A stretch of 64,000 bases of DNA from Candidatus Dechloromonas phosphoritropha. GTDB lineage: Bacteria > Pseudomonadota > Gammaproteobacteria > Burkholderiales > Rhodocyclaceae. Made by a program: the position numbers and the translations under genes. A model generated the notes under the pieces. It searched no databases, was not told the DNA's origin, and worked only from the letters and a program-made list of their open reading frames with translations. Where the stretch lies: contig JADKGN010000005.1 of assembly GCA_016722705.1 (NCBI GenBank), positions 434,001-498,000 of the forward strand, in the 5' to 3' direction. This document shows positions 37,150 to 45,500 of the stretch, piece by piece (within the stretch, counting starts at the first letter, position 1; each line of letters begins with the position of its first letter).

Positions 37150-37865
37150 GGCGGGCGCTCGTCACCGGCGGCAGTGGTGGCATCGGCGCCGCGATCTGCC
37201 GGCGCCTCGCCGCGTCCGGTCATCACGTCGTCGTCCATGGCAATCGTGGCCGTGACAAGGCCGACGCGGTCGTCGGTGAAATCCTCGCCACCGGCGGCAG
37301 CGCCGAAAGTATTGCCTTCGATGTCACCGACCGCGCCGGCACAGCCGTCGCACTGGAGAGATTGCTCGAAAGCGGTGCCATCCAGGTTCTGGTCAACAAT
37401 GCCGGCATCCACGCCGATGTGGTTTTCCCCGGCATGTCGGGCGAGCAATGGGACAGCGTAATCGCTGTCTCGCTGAACGGCTTTTTCAACGTCACGCAGC
37501 CGTTGACCCTGCCGATGATCCGCACACGCTGGGGACGCATCATCACCATCTCGTCGGTCGCCGGCATCACCGGCAATCGCGGCCAGGTCAATTATTCGGC
37601 GGCCAAGGGTGCGCTGCATGCCGCGAGCAAAGCGCTGGCACTCGAACTGGCCAGCCGCGGCATCACGGTCAACGCCGTTGCCCCAGGGATCATCGCCAGC
37701 GCCATGAGCGAAGGCAGCTTCGACGCCGAGGCGATCAAGAACCTGGTGCCGATGAAACGTGCCGGCAAGCCGGAAGAGGTCGCCAATCTCGTCGCTTTTC
37801 TGGCGTCGGATCAGGCGGCGTACATCTCGGGGCAGGTCATCTCGATCAACGGTGGGATGATCTGA
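37146..37865 (+). CDS. 3-ketoacyl-ACP reductase (FabG/ApeQ-like)
   Basis: 239 aa with a GTG start overlapping the dehydratase stop. The nucleotide-binding motif ALVTGGSGGIGAAICRRLA, the NNAG motif QVLVNNAGIHAD, the Ser (TISSVAGITGNRGQ), and catalytic YSAAK (VNYSAAKGALHAASKAL) are intact. Reduces 3-ketoacyl-ACP in polyene synthesis. It ends the operon; the second ketosynthase (ApeR) commonly found after it is absent. Confidence 0.88.
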   Translation: MRRALVTGGSGGIGAAICRRLAASGHHVVVHGNRGRDKADAVVGEILATGGSAESIAFDVTDRAGTAVALERLLESGAIQVLVNNAGIHADVVFPGMSGEQWDSVIAVSLNGFFNVTQPLTLPMIRTRWGRIITISSVAGITGNRGQVNYSAAKGALHAASKALALELASRGITVNAVAPGIIASAMSEGSFDAEAIKNLVPMKRAGKPEEVANLVAFLASDQAAYISGQVISINGGMI

Positions 37866-37903
37866 TTGTTCTCCCGGGCAGCGGAAGCGTTTCCTCTTGC
37901 ATG

Positions 37904-37922
37904 AACCGGCGCGATGCCGGTT
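37904..37922 (+). terminator. Hairpin after the aryl-polyene operon
   Basis: Seven base-pair stem AACCGGC / GCCGGTT with a five-base loop, 39 bases after the reductase stop. There is no T-run, so it may not be an efficient terminator. Confidence 0.35.
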
Positions 37923-37956
37923 GATCGACAACAGACCAAGCGGAGGGGAATTCGCA

Positions 37957-38490
37957 ATGCCCAATTTCAGTCCGCGTCTGACGCAACCGGCACAGCCTGA
38001 CACGAATCCCTGGTCGCCGCTCCTGCATTAGTTCCAGAACCCGCTTTCCGCCTGGCAGGCGGTTCAAGTGCCGCTGTCCGGCGACGTGAACCAGGCGATC
38101 AATCCCTGGTCCTGGACATTCGGTTCGGCGAGCAGTCAGGTTGGGATGGTCAACATCAACCTTGGCCGCAGCAGCGACCCCGAGCTGGAACAGGAGGTCC
38201 TCGATACGAACGAACGCGATGTGCTCACTGCATTGCGCTTCCGGCTCGAGGAGATTGCCCAGATCAAGACGCGGTATCGTTCCGATTCCAAACTGGCGAC
38301 GAAAGCGAAAGCGAAACCGCAACATCGACACCGGGCGAGGGGATACCGGCGCCGGTGTCGCCCCGAAACTCGGTCCGCCATGCAACTACTGTTATGCTTC
38401 GCCCGTGGCCACCTGGCGCCGGCTGAGCGGGCGCTCGTCAAGCTTCCGCAGGCCGGTCACGGCGTTGCCCAACACACTGGAGATCGATGA
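37957..38490 (+). pseudogene. Small protein gene with an in-frame TAG
   Basis: An ATG at 37957 with GGAGGGG upstream begins MPNFSPRLTQPAQPDTNPW, but TAG at 38029 interrupts the frame after 24 codons. The same frame continues after the stop (FQNPLSAWQAVQ, VPLSGDVNQAINPWSWTFG, SSDPELEQEVLDT) to 38490. CAG to TAG would explain the break. The repeated 'NPW' pattern on both sides of the stop supports a single ancestral gene. From LDTNERD onward the sequence looks scrambled, so a deletion or frameshift may also be present. I do not recognise its function. Confidence 0.55.
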
Positions 38491-39431
38491 TGCACACACA
38501 CGACCTTTCGGCCTGGAAACACAACCACGTATTCGACAAGGGCAATCCGGCCGCCGAGAAGGGCACGCGTCTGGTGATGTGGATCACCCTGGTGATGATG
38601 GTGATCGAGATCGTTGCCGGCTACGTGTTCAATTCGATGGCGCTTCTGGCGGATGGTTGGCACATGAGTTCGCACGCCCTCGCCATCGGCCTCTCGGCAT
38701 TCGCCTATGCCGCTGCCCGCCGCTACGCAAGTGATCCGCGCTTTGCATTCGGCACCTGGAAGATCGAGATTCTCGCGGGCTATTCCAGTGCGATTTTCCT
38801 GGTCGGCGTGGCGGGGTCGATGCTCTTCCAATCGGTCGAACGGATTCTCTCGCCGGAACCGATCCACTATGCCGAGGCGCTGGTCGTTGCTGTGAGCGGC
38901 CTCGTGGTCAACATCGTTTGCGCGATGATCCTCGGGAAGGCGCACGATCACCATGACCATGGACACGATCATCACGCGGGCCATGACCATCATCACGGCG
39001 ATTTGAACCTGAAGTCGGCCTACGTCCACGTCGTCACCGATGCAGCGACCTCGGTCCTGGCCATTGCCGCACTTGCCGGCGGCTGGGTGTACGGCTGGTC
39101 GTGGCTCGATCCGGTCATGGGCATCGTCGGCGCCATTCTCGTCGGTGTGTGGGCGAAAAACCTGATGATCGACACCGGCAAGGTGCTGCTCGACCGCGAA
39201 ATGGACCATCCCGTGGTCTCCGAGATTCGCGAAGTGGTCGAATCCGGGCCGGAGATCAGCGGGACGCGCTGTACCGACCTGCACGTCTGGCGCGTCGGCA
39301 CGGGAACCTACGCCTGCGCGATCAGCCTCGTCACCCACGATCCGGCGCTGACGGCGGCGCGCGTTCGCGCGCAATTGGCGGTCCATGAGGAAATCGTGCA
39401 CGTGACGGTGGAGATTCACCAGTGCGCCTGA
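38487..39431 (+). CDS. dmeF: Cation diffusion facilitator, DmeF-like (Co/Ni/Zn efflux)
   Basis: 314 aa. The N-terminus MMHTHDLSAWKHNHVFDKGN and the His-rich loop (HDHHDHGHDHHAGHDHHHGD) are typical of the DmeF branch of CDF transporters. Transmembrane segments include LVMWITLVMMVIEIVAGYVF with metal site SMALLADGWHMSSHA and VTDAATSVLAIAALAGGW. Exports divalent cations in exchange for protons at the inner membrane. No DmeR-type regulator is seen upstream. A second ATG at 38490 is equally good with respect to GGAG. Confidence 0.88.
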   Translation: MMHTHDLSAWKHNHVFDKGNPAAEKGTRLVMWITLVMMVIEIVAGYVFNSMALLADGWHMSSHALAIGLSAFAYAAARRYASDPRFAFGTWKIEILAGYSSAIFLVGVAGSMLFQSVERILSPEPIHYAEALVVAVSGLVVNIVCAMILGKAHDHHDHGHDHHAGHDHHHGDLNLKSAYVHVVTDAATSVLAIAALAGGWVYGWSWLDPVMGIVGAILVGVWAKNLMIDTGKVLLDREMDHPVVSEIREVVESGPEISGTRCTDLHVWRVGTGTYACAISLVTHDPALTAARVRAQLAVHEEIVHVTVEIHQCA

Positions 39432-39435
39432 GTGG

Positions 39436-39876
39436 CTTCTCAAGGCCGATAGGAAGCGCCTGATCAACGAATCGGATGTCACGTTTCCCTGTCTGCCCGA
39501 CGACGCGGCCAGGGAATCGGTGGTGCTGGTCGCCGACGGCCTTGTCGCGGTCGACAAACAAATTGCGGCCAATTCCATCACCGGCTATTCGGGCGGCGGC
39601 AAATCGATGATCACCCACTACGAAAGCCCGGCCCGCATCGATGCGCCGCGCCCCTCCGCGCTCGGCCTCGCCCACAACCATCTGCCGGAAATGCAGGCCT
39701 ACACCGGGTTGACCACAGCACCCATCTTTCAGCCCATCGTTGGCCCCTTCTACAAGGGCCTGGCCGTCACCGCCTATCTGCACCCACGGCAATTCACCCG
39801 CAAGGGCGCCTCGGGCGCCGTCGTGCGGGCGATGAAGGTCCATCTCGGGGTCGAGGAGAGCAGCAGGCGGGTGTGA
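39436..39876 (+). pseudogene. argC: Internally deleted argC (type 2) remnant A
   Basis: In one frame the sequence reads LLKADRKRLINESDVTFPCLPDDAARE, then jumps directly to ANSITGYSGGGKSMITHYE, ALGLAHNHLPEMQAYTGLTTAPIFQPIVGPFYKGLAV, and finally GASGAVVRAMKVHLG. These are successive blocks of N-acetyl-gamma-glutamyl-phosphate reductase (type 2), but the N-terminal Rossmann strand, the active-site Cys block and a large part of the C-terminal domain are missing, so it is non-functional. Confidence 0.8.
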
Positions 39877-40185
39877 GCGCCGTTTCCGCCGACCCCTGTT
39901 TTGCGCAAGTTGCACGATACGCTCAGCCTGGCCCAGCCAGCCTTGGAGAAGCAGTGCAAAACAGATGAGCGACGCACTCTCTGCCTCCTCGTTCGTGAGC
40001 GGGTATGTTCAAAAGGTCTCGGTCTTTCCTGGAACCCGAGGGGTCTGAGCAGCATCTCAGCTTGTTGCACTTCAGGCTTGAAACGGCCTACCATAAACCC
40101 GGAGCGGGCATCCTGTCGATCACGCGCGCCGCCAGCCCGTCTCGAGGAAGGCCGGCGCATGAAAAGAGAATGGAAAGGTCATCCC
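39877..40185. other. Intergenic region between argC remnant and protease gene
   Basis: About 310 bases with no convincing gene; open on the plus strand but without recognised content. It holds the likely promoter of the protease-hydrolase gene, whose start has AAAGG seven bases upstream. Confidence 0.35.
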
Positions 40186-42231
40186 ATGCCTACTCGCACA
40201 ATCAGCAACCGTACCTTCGACGCCCGGCCGGACCGCATCGACCTGCGCGACCGGGCTTACCTGCCGAAGCTGCTCAGCTTGCCGCCAGTGTGGCCGGCCG
40301 CCGAACAGATCAGGAACTATCTTCCGGCTTATGCCAAGACGCTGATTCTCGACCAGGGGCAGGAAGGCGCGTGCACCGGCTTCGGCCTGGCGGCCGTGAT
40401 CAATTACCTTCAGTTCAGGAACAACGGCTATCAGGTTCAGGGTGTGAAGCCGGTGAGCCCGCGCATGCTCTATCACATGGCGAAGCTGTACGACGAGTGG
40501 GCCGGCGAGGATTACGAGGGATCGAGCAACCGCGGGGCGATGAAGGGTTGGCATCGGCATGGCGTGTGCACCGAGGACCTGTGGCCCTACCGCAACAAGA
40601 AAAGCAAGGTTGCCTTCATTTCGCCCGCTGGCGGTTGGGAACAGGATGCCAGTGAGCGGCCGCTAGGGGCCTATTACCGCGTTGACAAGCGAAGCATCAG
40701 CGACATGCAGTCAGCGATTTGCGAAGTTGGCGCGATCTACTGTTCGGCCGATGTGCACAAGGGCTGGTTCATGAAGAAAACAGCCAGTCTGACGATCATC
40801 AAGCGCGACCCGACCAGGGCCGGCGGCCATGCCTTCGCCATCGTCGGCTACAACGGGGATGGCTTCATTGTGCAGAACTCTTGGGGCCCGGACTGGGGCT
40901 ACCATGGCTTCGCCATCCTCGGCTACGAAGATTGGGTCGCCAGCGGCAGCGATGCGTGGGTTGCCGTTTTCGGGGCACCGATGCGCGTCGCTGCCGGATC
41001 AGCCGCCTTCAGCAACCGTGGCCTGCAGGAGGTGGCGCTGCCGGCCGGTTCGTCAGGCAGTGCCAGGAGTTTTGCCTACAAGAACGACAAGGTCCGCCCG
41101 CTGTGCGAAAGCGATGCCTACCTGCAGACCATCGTCCTGGGCAACAACGGGGTACCGATCAATCGCATTGTCATCGCCGAGAACGCCGAACGGGCGGTCG
41201 AACAAGTGTGTTTTGCGCGGCCGAAGGAGTGGTTCGCGGCCCTGCCGGCAGACCAGCCACGCAAGCTCGCCGTTTATGTGCATGGCGGGCTCAACAATGA
41301 GGAGGACTCGCTGGGGCGCATCCGCATCATGGCTCCCTATTTCCAGGAGAACGGTATCTATCCGCTGTTCATCACCTGGAAGACTGGCGCCCTGGAGAGC
41401 ATCGGCGGCATTCTCGAAGACTCGTTACCGGATATTTTCAAATCGTTGCCGTCGCAACGCGACGCCGGGATTGTCGACAAGCTCGCGGAAGCTCTCGGCG
41501 AAGCGCGCGACCGGACGATCGAGGCCGCCAGCGAGAAGATCCTGGTCCGGCCGCTGTGGTCGCAAATGAAACAGAACGCAGCCGCCGCGGCGCAGAGCGG
41601 GGCCGGACTGTCCATGCTGGCCACGCATCTGCTCGCCCTGAAAAAGCAATTTCCGAATCTGGAAATCCACCTGGCTGGCCATTCAGCCGGCTCTATCGTC
41701 CTCGGATACCTTTTCGGACTTTTCGACAAGAAACTGACGGCCGCCAGCCTGTCCCTGTTCGCTCCCGCCTGCACGCTCGATTTTGCCGTTCGCCAGTACG
41801 GCGCGGCGATCAGCGACGGCAAGCTGAAGCCCGACACCGTTCACGTTGACATCATGAACGACGAGCGGGAACTTGCCGACTCTGTCGGCCCCTACGGCAA
41901 GTCCCTGCTTTACCTGGTCAGCCGTGCCCTCGAATCACGCCGCAAGGCGCCGATGCTGGGCATGGAATGGTCGTGGAAGACGCAGGGAATGCCGCAAGAC
42001 CAGTGGTCGGCCGACGAGGATTCCAGGAAGGCGCTCGAATCCTGGCCTGTGCTGGCAACCAACATGAGCCTGCGTCTGCATGACAAGAAGCGTGAATACG
42101 TATCGACAGGGGCCGGAAAGATCAAGCTTGCACACGGATCCTTCGACAACGATATCGACGTCGTCGCCCAAATGCTGGAACGCATGCGCGGCGGACCGCT
42201 GCTCGCCAAGGTGGAAAACCTGGCTTATTGA
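40186..42231 (+). CDS. Papain-like (C1) protease fused to alpha/beta hydrolase
   Basis: 681 aa from ATG 40186 (ATG 40159 is also possible). Residues 1-260 are a C1 peptidase: ILDQGQEGACTGFGLAAVINY holds the oxyanion Gln and catalytic Cys; GGHAFAIVGYNGDGFIVQNSWG holds catalytic His and Asn. Residues about 355-600 are an alpha/beta hydrolase with KLAVYVHGGLNNEEDSLGRI near the oxyanion strand and nucleophile elbow LAGHSAGSIVLGYLFG. No signal peptide is apparent. Fusion of the two enzyme folds is unusual; the role is unknown, possibly in biological conflict. It is convergent with the YCF48-KAP gene. Confidence 0.82.
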   Translation: MPTRTISNRTFDARPDRIDLRDRAYLPKLLSLPPVWPAAEQIRNYLPAYAKTLILDQGQEGACTGFGLAAVINYLQFRNNGYQVQGVKPVSPRMLYHMAKLYDEWAGEDYEGSSNRGAMKGWHRHGVCTEDLWPYRNKKSKVAFISPAGGWEQDASERPLGAYYRVDKRSISDMQSAICEVGAIYCSADVHKGWFMKKTASLTIIKRDPTRAGGHAFAIVGYNGDGFIVQNSWGPDWGYHGFAILGYEDWVASGSDAWVAVFGAPMRVAAGSAAFSNRGLQEVALPAGSSGSARSFAYKNDKVRPLCESDAYLQTIVLGNNGVPINRIVIAENAERAVEQVCFARPKEWFAALPADQPRKLAVYVHGGLNNEEDSLGRIRIMAPYFQENGIYPLFITWKTGALESIGGILEDSLPDIFKSLPSQRDAGIVDKLAEALGEARDRTIEAASEKILVRPLWSQMKQNAAAAAQSGAGLSMLATHLLALKKQFPNLEIHLAGHSAGSIVLGYLFGLFDKKLTAASLSLFAPACTLDFAVRQYGAAISDGKLKPDTVHVDIMNDERELADSVGPYGKSLLYLVSRALESRRKAPMLGMEWSWKTQGMPQDQWSADEDSRKALESWPVLATNMSLRLHDKKREYVSTGAGKIKLAHGSFDNDIDVVAQMLERMRGGPLLAKVENLAY

Positions 42232-42430
42232 GAATGCACTTGGCTGATAGGAGGCGGCTTGCAGTCAGTGCCAGGGCCGAAGCATCGGCGGCAGCGTCGC
42301 CGGTGCCTCAGCGGATGTCGGTCGCGGTGAGCCGCTTTGTACGCTGCTATGCGTTTTTGGCAACAGGGTTGCAGAGCGGTGGCGGGCAGTATCAAACGTT
42401 TGAGGTGCAGTAGCGTGATCCGTCTTGTGG

Positions 42431-42545
42431 GCCGGGATCCGCGCCAGCCAACGCATCGCCAACCCCGGCTGCCACGCCTCCGCCTTCGTCATCGCCCCCA
42501 AGCACCTGCCGGAAATGGCCACCGACGCGGGGTTGACCGTAGCGC
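42431..42545 (+). pseudogene. argC: argC remnant B
   Basis: A short frame reads IRASQRIANPGCHASAFVIAPKHLPEMATDAGLTVAP. ANPGCHASAF is the active-site Cys block of type-2 ArgC, which is missing in remnant A; here it is fused directly to the later HLPEM block, with the intervening SGGGK region gone. It is a second independent fragment of an argC gene, 2.5 kb from the first. Confidence 0.65.
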
Positions 42546-42563
42546 CGCTTGGAGTGATGCCCT

Positions 42564-45500
42564 TCAGCGCACGAGAATGCCCGCGACGCGGCTGGCGAAG
42601 CGGCGCACCTGGCTGGCGCTCGGTACACTCCCGAAAGTAGCGAGGTGCTCTTTCCAGGCTTTGTGCAAAGCAGCCGATCGTGCCGCGGCTGACGGGTCAG
42701 TCGGCGCGCCGCCGCTGGCATCTTTGTAACCCTCCTCAAAGTCCCTTCGCACCAGCCACGCTTCGACCTCCGCGGTTGGTGCCCGGCCTTCTTGCTCGGC
42801 CGACAAGAGGGCGTTTTCGAGTTCGCCCAACGATGCCGGGTCGAGGTGATGCATCGCGGCCAGCGCGACCAGCGATTCATCGCGCGCGGCATCCGACGTG
42901 TTTCCCTGCGTTTCGTAAGCGGCAAACAGGCGTGCCCGGTTGTAGAAGCGCTTGATGTGGCGCGGCGTCGGATCGTAACTGACGACCACCGGATTCCAGA
43001 TCTTCAGTGCCCGCATGAAGCGGTCGGAATCCTCGGCGCGCAGGGCGCCGCCGAGCGCGAGCACGACCTTGTCGCGATGGCGTCGCAGCCAGCTCAAGAG
43101 CAAGCCGGCGAGTGCCAGCAGCGCCGTCGCGCCCAGCCAGCCGAAGGGAGAGACGGTGGGCGGCGTCGGCATGAGACCGATGGCTATCGGCTGACTGTCT
43201 CGCTCGGGTTTGAGCTTGGGGTCGGCACTCGCGGCGTCCGGTTGTTTCTGCTGAGCGACCTCGCTGACGACGGAAGGCAGCGCCGCGAGAACCTGCAATG
43301 CCTTTGCTTTGCCGCCGTGCGGCAGCCGCTCACCCTGGATGAAGACCAGGGCCAAAACTGCCACGGCGCCCGCGACCAGCATGCCGCGGCCCGCGAAATG
43401 CCAAGCTTGCGAACGTACTACGTCGGCTGGCCCTGCGGTCGCCTCGGCTCCCGCCAGACCCTCCAGCAACGCACGGTTCTGTGGCACCGGCAGCTCGATG
43501 TGCACCAGCTTGCGCAGGTACGCGGTGGCATAGGCATCATGTTCAGTGCGATCCTCGTCCTCAACCGGCGACTTGACGCAGCGCTTTACCCGTTCCATCG
43601 CCGCACCGATCACCACAAAGCACTTGCCGACGTCGACCAGGTAGTTGGTCAGCTCGAGCATGCCATTCACGGTCGCCGGCGTGCAGCGATCGAGATCGTC
43701 GATAAAGATCACCAGCCTGCCGCCCAGCGCGTCGCACAGCAGGCTGAATTCCGCGCGGTAGCGCTCGATCGTGCCGTTCGCTTCCTTGTCACCGTCGGCG
43801 TCTTTCGTGGACGCTGCCAGCCAGGCACGCAGCGGCGCGGCCAATTGCACCCCATAGACCGTAATTCCCTTGGCGAACAGCAGCAGCAGGAAGCCCGCCA
43901 GCCCGCCGACCAGGAAATTCTCGAACCACGGAAAGACCGGTGGTGGCGGCAGCGTCTCGGCAGCGGCGAGGATAGCCTTCTTCTCGCTTGGCCAGAGCTT
44001 GCTTCGGTCGGCGAAGGCGTTCGCATCGAGCGTTGCGATCAGTTCCTCGCCACTTGCGAAAACGCAGCGCTGGCCGGCGCCCACCGCGGACGCGTGCTGC
44101 ACGCCGCAGTGGCTGTCGTCACCGCTTTCCTCCCATTGCAGGCGGGATTGCAAGTAGCAATAGAGCGCCGGGCGAATCGGCTCGGCCTTGTGTAGCGTGG
44201 ACCAACTGCGAGGGTCGCAGTGGTCGCGTGGGGATGCGGCAGTTGCCGTGGTGGCGGCGTGCGCGGCGCTCGCTGACTCGGGCGCGCTCTTCGCCGGTGC
44301 CGAGGCAGCGCTCGCCACGGACTTGGCGAAGGGGTCAAGCTTGGCCAGGCTGGCGCCGGTAATTACCGTCCGGCGCTCCTGCAGCACATGATGCGCGACG
44401 TTGAGTTGCAGGCGATCGCGCGCGCTGCGCCAACCGTCGGCCAGCAGGTCGCCGGCGAGCAGCGCGGCGAGCAGCGCCGTCGCGACGGCAACCGACCGGT
44501 AGAAACCGCCTCGCCCCCAGATCAGGCGTGATCGCACGCGCAGCGCGCTGACCGGCTGGCGCCACCAGCGCGGCACCGCCTGTTTGCGCACGGCCTCGAA
44601 CAAGGCGGTGAGCTGGCGCCCCTCCTGCTGGTGGTGCCAGGCGTTGAACCATGCGGTGCGGAAGCCGGCGTGCTCGAGTTCGGTCTGCAACATGCGCATG
44701 ACCGAACTCTTGCCGTTGCCCCATTCGCCGGTCACGGCGATTGTCACGCGCGGCTCGGTGTCGCGATTGCGGATGAACGACGACAGCGCCTCGACCGCCG
44801 GACGCACCCCCAGCCGGTCGAAAAGCTTGTCGGCCACCGGCTGGTCGGATCGCAGCAGGGTTGCCGCGCCATCTGCCAACGGCGGGCCAGTGTCGGCAGC
44901 GCTCCCCGGCTGCGCGATTTCGACCAGGCCAAGCAGCACGAACAGGGTGAACGCCAGCAGCGCGAGGGTCGCGAAGTACCATGGCGCCCAGTAACGCTGG
45001 TAGGGAGCGGAGGCCGACCACAGCCTGCCGCCGTCGCCGGTGGCGAGGACCGTCCCGAACCCGCCGACCGCCCAGCCGCGCTGGCCGTCAGCGGTGGACT
45101 GCGCGCTGCTGAGCCAGGCCTCGGTGCCGCTGGTCTGCGGGGTCCACGCCTTGCCGCCGTTGCCGGTGGTGAGAATCGTCCCGCCCGAGCCGACCGCCCA
45201 GCCGCGCTGGCCGTCAGCGGTGAACTGCACGCTGAAGAGTAATTCCCAGGTGCCGCTGGTCTGCGGCGTCCACACGTTGCCGCCGTCGCCGGTGGCGAGG
45301 ATCGTCCCGTCCGTACCGACGGCCCAGCCGCGCTGGCCGTCAGCGGCGAAGTGCACGCTGTTGAGCTGGGCACCAGTGCCGCTGGTCTGCGGCGTCCACA
45401 CGTTGCCGCCGTCGCCGGTGGCGAGGATTGTCCCGTCCGTACCGACGGCCCAGCCGCGCTGGCCGTCAGCGGCGAAGTGCACGCTGATGAGCGCGGCCTG

